A DNA stretch of 36,582 nucleotides from an uncultured Clostridia bacterium (lineage in GTDB: Bacteria > Bacillota > Clostridia > Christensenellales > Aristaeellaceae): contig CAKUKP010000021.1 in the NCBI GenBank assembly GCA_934663625.1, forward strand, positions 1 to 36,582, in the 5' to 3' direction. Below are positions 1 to 7,125 of the stretch, in pieces; the stretch's first letter is position 1; each line of letters begins with the position of its first letter. Both the position numbers and the translations under genes were made by a program. The notes beneath the pieces are model-generated. The model did no database searches. It saw nothing but the letters and a program-made list of their open reading frames with translations, and was not told the DNA's origin.

Positions 1-4
1 TAAG

Positions 5-35
5 CTTTGATGCCTTGAATCTATGGGCATCAAAG
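5..35 (+). repeat. Hairpin 1 of a look-alike pair
   Basis: A perfect 10-bp stem (5-14 with 26-35, CTTTGATGCC/GGCATCAAAG) closes an 11-nt loop, TTGAATCTATG. No T-run follows, so it is a poor intrinsic terminator on the plus strand. Its loop differs at one base from the loop of the hairpin at 74-110. It may be the 3' end structure of the gene upstream of the window (often mnmE in this neighbourhood, which is inference) or a member of a repeat family. Confidence 0.55.
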
Positions 36-73
36 CGTGGGTTTGCGATAACACAGAACAGAATAGGAACAAA

Positions 74-117
74 GAATGCTTGCCGCTTGAATCAATGGCG
101 GCAAGCATTCGTCTTTT
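74..117 (+). terminator. Hairpin 2, probable intrinsic terminator
   Basis: A perfect 13-bp stem (74-86 with 98-110) closes the 11-nt loop TTGAATCAATG and is followed by GTCTTTTCC, a modest T-run. This fits a Rho-independent terminator for a gene upstream of the window. The loop is the same as that of the hairpin at 5-35 except for one base, although the stems have different sequences. Confidence 0.6.
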
Positions 118-176
118 CCAGCGCGGCAGCAGCTGGGCTCAAGCGCACTGCGCTTGAAAAATTCGTGTGGATTTAA

Positions 177-204
177 TGCAGACAGCGGCGGAAACGTGTA
201 TAAT
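177..204 (+). promoter_or_regulatory. Probable sigma-A promoter of mnmG
   Basis: A perfect -10 box TATAAT lies at 199-204, about 34 bases before the mnmG start. The -35 region is weak: the best hexamer is TGCAGA at 177-182 with a 16-bp spacer. The -10 is convincing; the -35 is not. Confidence 0.45.
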
Positions 205-237
205 GTTGGGTATAGAAATCGTATTGTGGGATGATAT

Positions 238-2064
238 ATGATGCAATTTTCGGATACTTATGATGTTGTGATCATCGGCGCGGGGCATGCGGGCTGCGAA
301 GCCGCGCTGGCGTGCGCGCGCATGGGACACAAAACGTTGCTGGCGACGCTGAATCTGGATTCGCTGGCGATGATGCCCTGCAATCCCGCCATCGGCGGCA
401 CGGGCAAGGGACATCTGGTGCGCGAGCTGGACGCGCTGGGCGGCGAAATGGGGCGCGCCATCGATGATGTGTTCATCCAGAGCCGCATGCTGAACACCGG
501 AAAAGGCCCCGCCGTGCATTCGCTGCGCGCGCAGGCGGATAAGAAGGAATACCAGAAGCGGATGCGTCGCGCCGTGGATGATTGCGAAAATCTGGATCTG
601 CGGCAGGCGGAAATCCGAAGGATCATCGTCGAAAACGGGCGCGTAATCGGGGTGGAAACCACCACGGATTCGCGCATCGCGTGCCGCGCCGCGGTAGTCT
701 GCACCGGCGTATATCTGAAATCACGGATCATCATCGGCGGCTGTAGTTGGAACGGCGGCCCGCAGGGGCTGATGGCGGCGAACGCGCTGACCGAAAACCT
801 GATCGATCTGGGCTTTGAAATCCGTCGCTTCAAGACCGGCACGCCCGCGCGGCTGGACGGGCGCACCATCGATTTTTCGAAGATGGAACGGCAGGACGGC
901 GACATGCCGATCGTGCCCTTCTCCTTCATGACCGATCCCGCGCCGCTCCGCAACCGCGCAAGCTGCTATCTGACCTACACCACGCCCGAAACCCATAAGG
1001 TGATCTTCGATAACATGGATCGCTGCCCGATGTTTGATGGATCGATCACCGGCACCGGCGCGCGATACTGCCCGTCCATCGAAACCAAGGTGGTGCGCTT
1101 TAAGGATAAGGATCGCCATCCGATCTTCATGGAGCCGGAGGGTCTGCATACCAACGAATGGTACGCGCAGGGCATGTCTACTTCGATGCCGGAGGACGTG
1201 CAGCGCATGATCTATGCCACCGTGCCGGGGCTGGAGCACGCGAAGATTCTGCGCCTCGCCTACGCCATCGAATATGATTGCATCGATTCGCGGATGCTGA
1301 CGAACACCTTCCGCGCAAAGCACATCGAAGGATTGTATTTCGCGGGGCAGATCAACGGCACTTCCGGCTATGAGGAAGCTGCCGCGCAGGGGCTGTATGC
1401 CGGTATGAATGCGGCGCTGTACCTGTCCGGCCGCGAACCGATGGTGCTCACGCGCGCGGACGCGTACATCGGCGTAATGGTGGATGATCTGGTTACCGTG
1501 GGCACCGATGAACCGTATCGTATGATGACCTCGCGCGCGGAATACCGCCTGCTGCTGCGGCAGGATAACGCGGATGTGCGGCTTACGCAGATGGGCTATG
1601 ATGCGGGGCTGGCGACCGCCGAACGGCTCGCGCGCATGGAAAAGCGCAGAAGCGATACGCAAAGCGCGCTGCGCGCCATCGCCCAGCATCATCTGACCGA
1701 AAAGCTGCGCCGCACGGAGGAAAGCTTTGAATCCGTCACGGCGAAATATCCCGATTTCCCCGAATTCCCCGCGGATATTCGCCGACAGGCGGAGATTGAG
1801 GTTAAATACGAAGGCTATATTTCCCGCCAGCAATCCGAGGAACGCCGGTTCCGCCGCATGGAAAATCTGCCCATGCCGCAGGATGTGGATTATATGTTAT
1901 TGACCGGACTGCGCATGGAATCCCGCGAAAAGCTGCAAAAGTACCGACCGCATTCGCTGGGACAGGCTTCCCGCATTCCGGGCGTATCGCCGGGCGATGT
2001 GAGCGTGCTGATGATCTATCTGCGCTCCATCGGCTATCGCATGGAGGAAGACGATGCAAAATGA
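238..2064 (+). CDS. mnmG: tRNA uridine-5-carboxymethylaminomethyl modification enzyme MnmG (GidA)
   Basis: FAD-dependent enzyme that, with MnmE, installs the carboxymethylaminomethyl group at C5 of the wobble uridine of certain tRNAs, in the cytoplasm. The 608-residue product is close to the usual ~620. It opens with the FAD-binding Rossmann motif GAGHAG (residues 14-19) and carries the family blocks MPCNPAIGGTGKGHLVRE (about 46-63), EYDCIDS and GLYFAGQINGTSGYEEAAAQG. The C-terminal part ends in the conserved segment around RIPGVSPGDVSVL, which belongs to the helical domain that contacts MnmE. The start is either ATG 238 or the adjacent ATG 241; the ribosome-binding site is weak (GTGGGAT). 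The 3' end overlaps rsmG by 11 bases, so the two are translationally linked. The pairing mnmG-rsmG is conserved near the replication origin in many Bacillota. Confidence 0.97.
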   Translation: MMQFSDTYDVVIIGAGHAGCEAALACARMGHKTLLATLNLDSLAMMPCNPAIGGTGKGHLVRELDALGGEMGRAIDDVFIQSRMLNTGKGPAVHSLRAQADKKEYQKRMRRAVDDCENLDLRQAEIRRIIVENGRVIGVETTTDSRIACRAAVVCTGVYLKSRIIIGGCSWNGGPQGLMAANALTENLIDLGFEIRRFKTGTPARLDGRTIDFSKMERQDGDMPIVPFSFMTDPAPLRNRASCYLTYTTPETHKVIFDNMDRCPMFDGSITGTGARYCPSIETKVVRFKDKDRHPIFMEPEGLHTNEWYAQGMSTSMPEDVQRMIYATVPGLEHAKILRLAYAIEYDCIDSRMLTNTFRAKHIEGLYFAGQINGTSGYEEAAAQGLYAGMNAALYLSGREPMVLTRADAYIGVMVDDLVTVGTDEPYRMMTSRAEYRLLLRQDNADVRLTQMGYDAGLATAERLARMEKRRSDTQSALRAIAQHHLTEKLRRTEESFESVTAKYPDFPEFPADIRRQAEIEVKYEGYISRQQSEERRFRRMENLPMPQDVDYMLLTGLRMESREKLQKYRPHSLGQASRIPGVSPGDVSVLMIYLRSIGYRMEEDDAK

Positions 2065-2761
2065 ACTGCTGCGCCGTGCCGCGGCGATGAACATTCCCAT
2101 GACGGAGGAAATGGCGCGCAAGCTTGAAACCTACCATAATATGCTGACGGCGGCGAACGCCCAGTTCAATCTGACCCGCGTGCCGGAGGATATCGGCGAA
2201 GCGATCGACCGCAATTATCTGGATTGCGCCGCGCCGGTGAAGCTTCTGCCGCCGGAGGTTAAAACCTGCGTGGACGTGGGCAGCGGCGCGGGCTTTCCCG
2301 CCATTCCGATGGCGATCTGCCGCCCCGATCTGCATATCGTGCTGATCGATTCGCTGACGAAGCGCGTGGATTTTCTGCACAGCGTGATTATTGAGCTGCA
2401 TCTGAACGCCGAAGCCATTCACAGCCGCGCGGAGGACGCGGCGCGCAGGGCGGATCTGCGCGATGCGTTTGATCTGGCGATGGCGCGCGCCGTCGCGCCG
2501 ATGAACGTGCTGTGCGAATACCTGCTGCCGTTCGTGAAGTGCGGCGGCTGGATGATGGCGCTGAAGGGGCCGGGGCTGGATGCGGAAATTCAGGGCGCGG
2601 CGCATGCGCTGGATGAACTGTGCGCCTGCTTTGATCATACGGATCGCGTGGATATTCCGAACCGCGATTGGGATCATAGAATCTGCTGGATCCGCAAATG
2701 CGCCGCTACGCCGGATAAGTACCCGCGAAAGGCGGGACGCGCGGAAAAGAAACCGTTATAG
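2054..2761 (+). CDS. rsmG: 16S rRNA (guanine-N7) methyltransferase RsmG (GidB)
   Basis: S-adenosylmethionine-dependent methyltransferase that adds the N7-methyl group to a guanosine of 16S rRNA (G527 in E. coli numbering) in the cytoplasm. The 235-residue length fits the family. The SAM-binding motif I, VDVGSGAGFPAIPMAI, begins near residue 73 and is followed by the DSLTKRVDFL segment. A later ARAVAPMNVLCEY block matches the family's RAVA signature. The start lies inside the last codons of mnmG (11-base overlap). The C-terminus is rich in Lys/Arg (KYPRKAGRAEKKP), which fits rRNA binding. No clear terminator follows it. Loss of RsmG is known to give low-level streptomycin resistance in other bacteria. 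Confidence 0.96.
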   Translation: MQNELLRRAAAMNIPMTEEMARKLETYHNMLTAANAQFNLTRVPEDIGEAIDRNYLDCAAPVKLLPPEVKTCVDVGSGAGFPAIPMAICRPDLHIVLIDSLTKRVDFLHSVIIELHLNAEAIHSRAEDAARRADLRDAFDLAMARAVAPMNVLCEYLLPFVKCGGWMMALKGPGLDAEIQGAAHALDELCACFDHTDRVDIPNRDWDHRICWIRKCAATPDKYPRKAGRAEKKPL

Positions 2762-2899
2762 GCGCACGATCTTAAAGCACGGCTTTGAATTGCCGCAAAT
2801 GGGTTGATTTCCACAAAATACCATATATACTTTGTTCAACATGCGCATGGTTGCATGGCGATTTGTCGAAATCAATTTTCCATTCGTTTACTACTTTGA

Positions 2900-2930
2900 T
2901 GGTATAATTTGCGCAATTTCGGATTATAAT
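2900..2930 (+). promoter_or_regulatory. Promoter region of the repeat lipoprotein gene
   Basis: An extended -10 element, TGGTATAAT, is at 2900-2908; it needs little or no -35, and none is obvious. A second perfect TATAAT lies at 2925-2930 without a convincing -35. Either could drive the lipoprotein gene at 2992. The rest of the 230-base gap after rsmG is AT-rich and holds no gene I can support. Confidence 0.55.
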
Positions 2931-2937
2931 ATTTCCA

Positions 2938-2968
2938 CTTGAAGAAATTGATAGGATATTTCTTCAAG
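2938..2968 (+). promoter_or_regulatory. Perfect 11-bp inverted repeat in the lipoprotein gene leader
   Basis: CTTGAAGAAAT (2938-2948) and its exact complement ATTTCTTCAAG (2958-2968) are separated by 9 bases. It lies between the second -10 box and the ribosome-binding site AGGAGG (2978-2983). It could be a repressor operator or a 5' mRNA-stabilising hairpin; the sequence does not decide. Confidence 0.5.
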
Positions 2969-2991
2969 ACGATATTTAGGAGGATACAATC

Positions 2992-3216
2992 ATGAAGAAG
3001 ATTATTGCTCTGGTTATGGTTCTGGCAGTGGCAGTTGTTTGCCTGTGCGCATGCGCGAAGAATGAACCCGCACCCGCGGCCACCGAAGCGCCCGCAGCGA
3101 CCGAAGCTCCCGTAGAAGCGACCGAAGCTCCCGTAGAAGCGACCGAAGCTCCCGTAGAAGCGACTGAAGCTCCCGCAGAGGAAGCAGCGACCGAAGCACC
3201 CGCGACCAACGGCTAA
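2992..3216 (+). CDS. Small repeat-containing lipoprotein, function unknown
   Basis: The 74-residue product begins with a lipoprotein-type signal: MKK, a hydrophobic core, then Leu-Cys-Ala-Cys with the likely lipidated Cys at residue 21. Everything after that is a low-complexity tail rich in Ala, Glu, Pro and Thr, built from about three copies of EAPVEAT flanked by variants. It has no globular domain and no Trp or aromatic residues after the signal. A perfect AGGAGG site lies 8 bases before the ATG, and the gene has its own promoter region and terminator, so it is a real, probably well expressed monocistronic gene. The tail resembles linker or wall-spanning segments of surface proteins, as if only the anchor and spacer were kept. 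A specific role cannot be assigned. Confidence 0.8.
   Translation: MKKIIALVMVLAVAVVCLCACAKNEPAPAATEAPAATEAPVEATEAPVEATEAPVEATEAPAEEAATEAPATNG
3100..3180 (+). repeat. 21-bp tandem repeat within the lipoprotein gene
   Basis: Three consecutive identical copies of a 21-bp unit starting ACCGAAGCTCCCGTAGAAGC lie at 3100-3120, 3121-3141 and 3142-3162, followed by a diverged partial copy to 3180. A related partial copy precedes it (3081-3099). The unit is a multiple of three, so gain or loss of copies would keep the frame and change only the tail length. Confidence 0.9.
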
Positions 3217-3234
3217 TTCGATTGCAAAAAGATG

Positions 3235-3266
3235 AATCGGCTCCCAGCGAGCCGGTTCTTTTTTTA
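3235..3266 (+). terminator. Intrinsic terminator of the lipoprotein gene
   Basis: AATCGGCTC (3235-3243) pairs with GAGCCGGTT (3249-3257, one G-U pair) around the loop CCAGC, followed directly by CTTTTTTTA. This is a textbook Rho-independent terminator. Confidence 0.92.
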
Positions 3267-3379
3267 TGCCCGTTTCAGAAATATCCCATTCAAACCTCGC
3301 AAAAGATTGATTATTTTCAGTAAATAGAGCACTGTATTCCGTTTTGTGCACTTTCGGCAAATTTTGTGTTATTTGACAC

Positions 3380-3408
3380 TTGACGAAATCATAAATAATC
3401 GGTAGAAT
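3380..3408 (+). promoter_or_regulatory. Promoter of the first sugar ABC operon
   Basis: TTGACG (3380-3385) and TAGAAT (3403-3408) are separated by exactly 17 bp. A second TTGACA lies 7 bases upstream at 3373-3378, but nothing good sits at the right distance from it. Transcription would start about 50 bases before the ATPase gene. Confidence 0.75.
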
Positions 3409-3464
3409 AAAAATGTCTTTGTATGTATATTATATACCACTGGCCGAAAGAGGAAGTGAGCAGA

Positions 3465-4955
3465 ATGTCAGAATACATTTTGGAGATTAAGAACATCACC
3501 AAGATATTTCCGGGCGTGAAGGCGCTGGACAACGTGCAGTTCAACCTGAAGCCGGGCGAAATCCACGCGCTGGTGGGCGAAAACGGCGCGGGCAAATCCA
3601 CCTTTATCAAAACGCTGACGGGCGTGCATCAGCCGGACGGCGGCGAAATCATTTTGAACGGCGAAAAGGTGGTCATGTCCGATCCCATCGTCGCCCAGAA
3701 ATACGGCATCGCTGCGATCTATCAGCACGCCGCATCCTATCCAGATATGAGCGTGGCGGAAAACATCTTCATCGGCCATGAATTCAGAACCGGCCCCTTC
3801 ATCAATTGGAGTCGGGCGAACCGCGAAGCGCGAAAGCTGCTGGACGCGGTGGGCGCGGATTTCAGCCCCACGGCTTCCGTCGGCAGCCTTTCCGTGGCGC
3901 AGCAGCAGCTGGTGGAAATCGCCAAGGCGCTTTCCATGAACGCCCGAATTCTGATCATGGATGAACCCACCGCGGCGCTTTCCCGCAGGGAGAGCGAGGA
4001 ATTATACGCGATTTCCCGCAAGCTGCGCGATCAGGGCACGGCGATCATATTGATTTCGCACCGCTTCGAGGATATTTACGGTCTGGCGGATCGCGTGACC
4101 GTGTTCCGCGATGCGCAGTACATCGGCACATGGGATATGCCGGTGGACGAGCATCTGCTGGTACACCACATGGTTGGGCGCGAAATTACGCAGCTGTTCC
4201 CGAAGAAGGAAACGCAGATCGGCAAAGAGGTGCTGAAGATCGATCGCCTGAGCCGCACCGGCTTCTTCCGCGATGTATCGCTTACGGTGCGCGAGGGCGA
4301 AATCGTGGGTCTTACGGGTCTGGTCGGCGCGGGCAGAACCGAAGTGGTGGAAGCGGTATTCGGCATTACGAAGCCGGATGGCGGCGATGTATATTTCAAT
4401 GGCGAGAAAATCACCGGAATTCAGCCGATTCAGGCGATGCGCAAGGGCATCGGGCTTTTGCCGGAGGATCGGCAGAAGCAGGCGCTGCTGCTTTCCTGGT
4501 CGATCAATTACAATATTTCGCTTTCGGTGCTCGAAAAGTGCGTGTACGGTATTTTCCTGAACAAGAACCGCGAATACGCGCAGTCCGATGAACTGAAGAA
4601 TCTGCTGGCGGTGAAGGCGCCCGACAGCCATACGCCGACCGGCGCGCTGTCCGGCGGCAATCAGCAGAAGGTGGTGGTCGCCAAGCAGCTGGCGGCGGAT
4701 CCGAAGCTGATCATACTGGATGAGCCCACCAAGGGCGTGGACGTGGGTTCCAAGGCGCAGATCTATGAAATCATGTCCGATCTGGCGAGCAAGGGCATGG
4801 CGATATTGATGATTTCCTCCGAAATGCCGGAGGTGATCAACATGTCTGATCGCATTTATGTGATGAGCGAGGGCAAGATCAGCGCGGAATTCAACGCGAA
4901 GGGCGTAACGCAGGATGCGATTCTGAAGGCCGCCATGCCCAAGAGCAAGGAATGA
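3465..4955 (+). CDS. Sugar ABC transporter, double ATP-binding subunit (RbsA/MglA type; rhamnose/AI-2-like branch)
   Basis: Cytoplasmic ATPase that powers import by the two permeases encoded just downstream. Two nucleotide-binding domains are fused, as in RbsA/MglA/XylG. Domain 1 has Walker A GENGAGKS (residues 38-45), signature SLSVAQQQLVEIAKAL and Walker B ILIMDEPTAAL (about 162-172). Domain 2 has the degenerate Walker A GAGRTE (288-293) usual for this family, signature LSGGNQQK (from 395) and ILDEPTKGVDVG. The start ATG 3465 (MSEYILEIKN) is chosen over an in-frame ATG at 3423 because GAGGAAGTGAG sits just before it; this gives 496 residues, normal for the family. First gene of a four-gene operon. 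Segments such as IYQHAASYPDMSVAENIF and LPEDRQKQALLL remind me of rhamnose and AI-2 transporters; the substrate is inferred. Confidence 0.93.
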   Translation: MSEYILEIKNITKIFPGVKALDNVQFNLKPGEIHALVGENGAGKSTFIKTLTGVHQPDGGEIILNGEKVVMSDPIVAQKYGIAAIYQHAASYPDMSVAENIFIGHEFRTGPFINWSRANREARKLLDAVGADFSPTASVGSLSVAQQQLVEIAKALSMNARILIMDEPTAALSRRESEELYAISRKLRDQGTAIILISHRFEDIYGLADRVTVFRDAQYIGTWDMPVDEHLLVHHMVGREITQLFPKKETQIGKEVLKIDRLSRTGFFRDVSLTVREGEIVGLTGLVGAGRTEVVEAVFGITKPDGGDVYFNGEKITGIQPIQAMRKGIGLLPEDRQKQALLLSWSINYNISLSVLEKCVYGIFLNKNREYAQSDELKNLLAVKAPDSHTPTGALSGGNQQKVVVAKQLAADPKLIILDEPTKGVDVGSKAQIYEIMSDLASKGMAILMISSEMPEVINMSDRIYVMSEGKISAEFNAKGVTQDAILKAAMPKSKE

Positions 4956-4974
4956 AGAAGGGAGCAGATACGAT

Positions 4975-5988
4975 ATGCAGATGAAAAAGGAGCGCAAGCC
5001 GCTGTATACGCTGCTGATTGAGCATCGCGAAATTCCGCTGCTGGCGGTACTCGTGCTGCTGCTGATCGCGGTCAGTATCCGCGTGCCGGGCTATATTCCC
5101 AAATCCTACATGAACGTGCTCAAGAACGGATCGATCAACATGGTCATGTCCTGCGGGATGCTGTGCGTGCTGCTGGTGGGATCGATCGATATTTCGATCA
5201 CCGCGATATTGGCGTTCGTGGGCTGCGTGACGGGTAAATTGATGGGCATGGGCGCGATTCAGAGTACGTTTCTGATGTTCGCGCTGGGCATTTTCATCGG
5301 CGGCGGCGTAGGACTGGTCAACGGCGTGCTGATGAGCTACGGCCGCGTGGTTTCGATCATCGTAACCCTGTCCACCAGCTACATCGTGCGCGCGCTGATC
5401 CCCATGCAATGGCTGATGGGCATGAACAAGATCAACCCCACCGATTTGACGAATGATTTCGCCTTCTTCCTGACGGGCAACAGCTTTCTGGGGCTGCCGC
5501 TGCTGGTATGGATGGCGATCGCCGTCACGGTGATTACCGGCGTTTTCCTGAAATACACGCGCACGGGGCGCAATCTGTACGCGGTCGGATCGAATGCCGA
5601 AGCTGCGCAGATGCGCGGCGTGCCGATCAACCGCATTCGCGTGCTGGCGCACATTATCTGCGGCGCGACGGCGGGGCTGGCGGGCGTGATGTGGCTCAGC
5701 TTTTATAACGCGGTGGAAAAAAGCACCGGCACCGGGCTTGAAATGTTCACCATCGCGGCGTGCGTGCTGGGCGGCGTGAGCGTCACCGGCGGCTACGGCA
5801 AGATCACCGGCGTGGTGATCGGCGCGGTGATGATCGCGCTGATCGATAACGCCATTCCCATGCTGGGCATCGGCAATTCCATGATTACCGAATTCATCAA
5901 GGGCATTCTGTTGCTGCTGGCAATTCTGCTGAACGTGATTCTGCAGCGCATCGCCAACAAACAGGATCTGGCAAGGAGGAACATCTGA
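4975..5988 (+). CDS. Sugar ABC transporter permease 1 (RbsC family)
   Basis: Integral membrane subunit of the importer, forming the sugar path across the cytoplasmic membrane together with the next gene product. The 337-residue protein has about eight to ten hydrophobic segments after a short basic N-terminus. It contains the family's SIDISITAILA motif, a variant of the GGIDLSVGS block, and the cytoplasmic loop TGRNLYAVGSNAEAAQMRGVPINRIR, which is the usual ATPase-contact region of RbsC-type permeases. A GGGAG site lies 10 bases before the ATG, 19 bases after the ATPase gene. It ends in TGATG, overlapping the next start by one base, so the two permeases are translationally coupled. Two different permeases per operon is the layout of rhamnose and Lsr systems rather than of the ribose system. 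Confidence 0.93.
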   Translation: MQMKKERKPLYTLLIEHREIPLLAVLVLLLIAVSIRVPGYIPKSYMNVLKNGSINMVMSCGMLCVLLVGSIDISITAILAFVGCVTGKLMGMGAIQSTFLMFALGIFIGGGVGLVNGVLMSYGRVVSIIVTLSTSYIVRALIPMQWLMGMNKINPTDLTNDFAFFLTGNSFLGLPLLVWMAIAVTVITGVFLKYTRTGRNLYAVGSNAEAAQMRGVPINRIRVLAHIICGATAGLAGVMWLSFYNAVEKSTGTGLEMFTIAACVLGGVSVTGGYGKITGVVIGAVMIALIDNAIPMLGIGNSMITEFIKGILLLLAILLNVILQRIANKQDLARRNI

Positions 5989-7070
5989 TGAAAAAGAAAG
6001 TGATCTCCTTCTTCAAAAGCTGGGAATTTTTCCTGCTGTGCCTGCTGGCGCTGGTGTGCATCATATTCGATATGAAGGATTCGGCGAATCTGGCGGCGGG
6101 TCTTTCCAAAAAGGATGTATTCAATTTCGCGAACATCGTGCGTTCCCTGCGCCCGTACATGCTGTATTCGTTTATGACGCTGGGCATGATGCTGATTCTG
6201 GCGCTGGGCGATATGGATATTTCCGTGGGCGCGATCGCCACGCTTTCGGTGGTGGTGCTGGCGGTGCTCTACCGCGCGCTGACCAACGGCGGCATGGCGC
6301 TGCCGGTCGCGTTTGCGATCTCCATCGCGGCGTGCCTGCTGGTGGGCGTCGTCTGCGGGCTGATCAACGGCATACTGGTTACGCAGTTCAAGGAACTGTT
6401 TCCGATGATCATCACGCTCGCCACGCAGCTGTTCTTCCGCGGCTTCAGCTTCCTGCTGATCGGCGGCGAAACCATCACCTTTAAGGATGATACGTTCAAG
6501 CTGCTGAAGGAACTCAATTCCCTGATCGATCTGGGCGCGATCAAGCTGCCGGTAATGATCCCGATCTTCTTCGCGTTCGCGATCGTATTCTTCATCTGGC
6601 TGCATCTGACCCCGTCCGGACGCAGAATCTTCGCCATCGGCACCAATCCCGTGGCGGCGCGCTTTTCCGGCGTGCGCGTGGATCGGATCAAGGTGATCTG
6701 CTATGTGATCGCCGGTCTGACCAGCGCCATCACCGGCCTGTTCTTCGTGGGCGCGACCAGTTCCTCCGTGAAGGCGGATATCATGGACGGTTACCACATG
6801 TACGCCATCGCGGCGGCGGTGCTGGGCGGATTTTCCACCGACGGCGGCAAAGGCAGCGTAATCGGCGCGGTGATTTCCCTGTTCATCTTCGGCATTGTGA
6901 AGATCGGTCTGGGCACGCTGTTCGGATTTGCGGATAGCTCGGTCAATCTGTCGGTCGGCGTAATTCTGATTCTGTCGGTGCTGATTCCCAACATCGCTCA
7001 GGATGTGAAGAATAAAAATCGCGTGCGCAGGCAGCGCGCGGAGGCGGCCGCCGCAAAGAAGGCGGCGTAA
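5988..7070 (+). CDS. Sugar ABC transporter permease 2 (RbsC family)
   Basis: Second membrane subunit, presumed to pair with permease 1 as a heterodimer. The 360-residue product has a basic start, about nine hydrophobic stretches, the GDMDISVGAIATLS motif (equivalent to GGIDLSVGS) and the loop SGRRIFAIGTNPVAARFSGVRVDRIK expected to contact the ATPase. The C-terminus is a highly charged Arg/Ala/Lys tail (about the last 20 residues) that is longer than in most relatives. A perfect AAGGAGG precedes the ATG, within the end of the permease 1 gene, with a 1-base stop/start overlap. It is followed by a short hairpin and then the binding-protein gene. Confidence 0.93.
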   Translation: MKKKVISFFKSWEFFLLCLLALVCIIFDMKDSANLAAGLSKKDVFNFANIVRSLRPYMLYSFMTLGMMLILALGDMDISVGAIATLSVVVLAVLYRALTNGGMALPVAFAISIAACLLVGVVCGLINGILVTQFKELFPMIITLATQLFFRGFSFLLIGGETITFKDDTFKLLKELNSLIDLGAIKLPVMIPIFFAFAIVFFIWLHLTPSGRRIFAIGTNPVAARFSGVRVDRIKVICYVIAGLTSAITGLFFVGATSSSVKADIMDGYHMYAIAAAVLGGFSTDGGKGSVIGAVISLFIFGIVKIGLGTLFGFADSSVNLSVGVILILSVLIPNIAQDVKNKNRVRRQRAEAAAAKKAA

Positions 7071-7084
7071 GCAATTTGATCTGG

Positions 7085-7102
7085 TTTTGCCATACGGCAA
7101 AT
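7085..7102 (+). promoter_or_regulatory. Hairpin between permease and binding-protein genes (copy 1)
   Basis: TTTGCC (7086-7091) pairs with GGCAAA (7096-7101) around ATAC. A closely similar hairpin occupies the same place in the second sugar operon (21769-21785). It lacks a T-run, so it is not a standard terminator; an mRNA-processing or stabilising role for the binding-protein transcript is plausible but inferred. Confidence 0.55.
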
Positions 7103-7125
7103 AAAATATAAGGAGGAAATTATCC

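Noticed and set aside
140..156. Small hairpin CAAGCGC-ACT-GCGCTTG as a terminator
   Set aside because: It is followed by A residues, not T residues, on the plus strand, and no minus-strand gene ends there.
2580..2807. Overlapping plus-strand frame at the end of rsmG
   Set aside because: It lies in another frame of rsmG with no ribosome-binding site and no recognisable features.
3081..3180. CRISPR array
   Set aside because: The 21-bp units are directly adjacent with no spacers and are in frame in a coding sequence.
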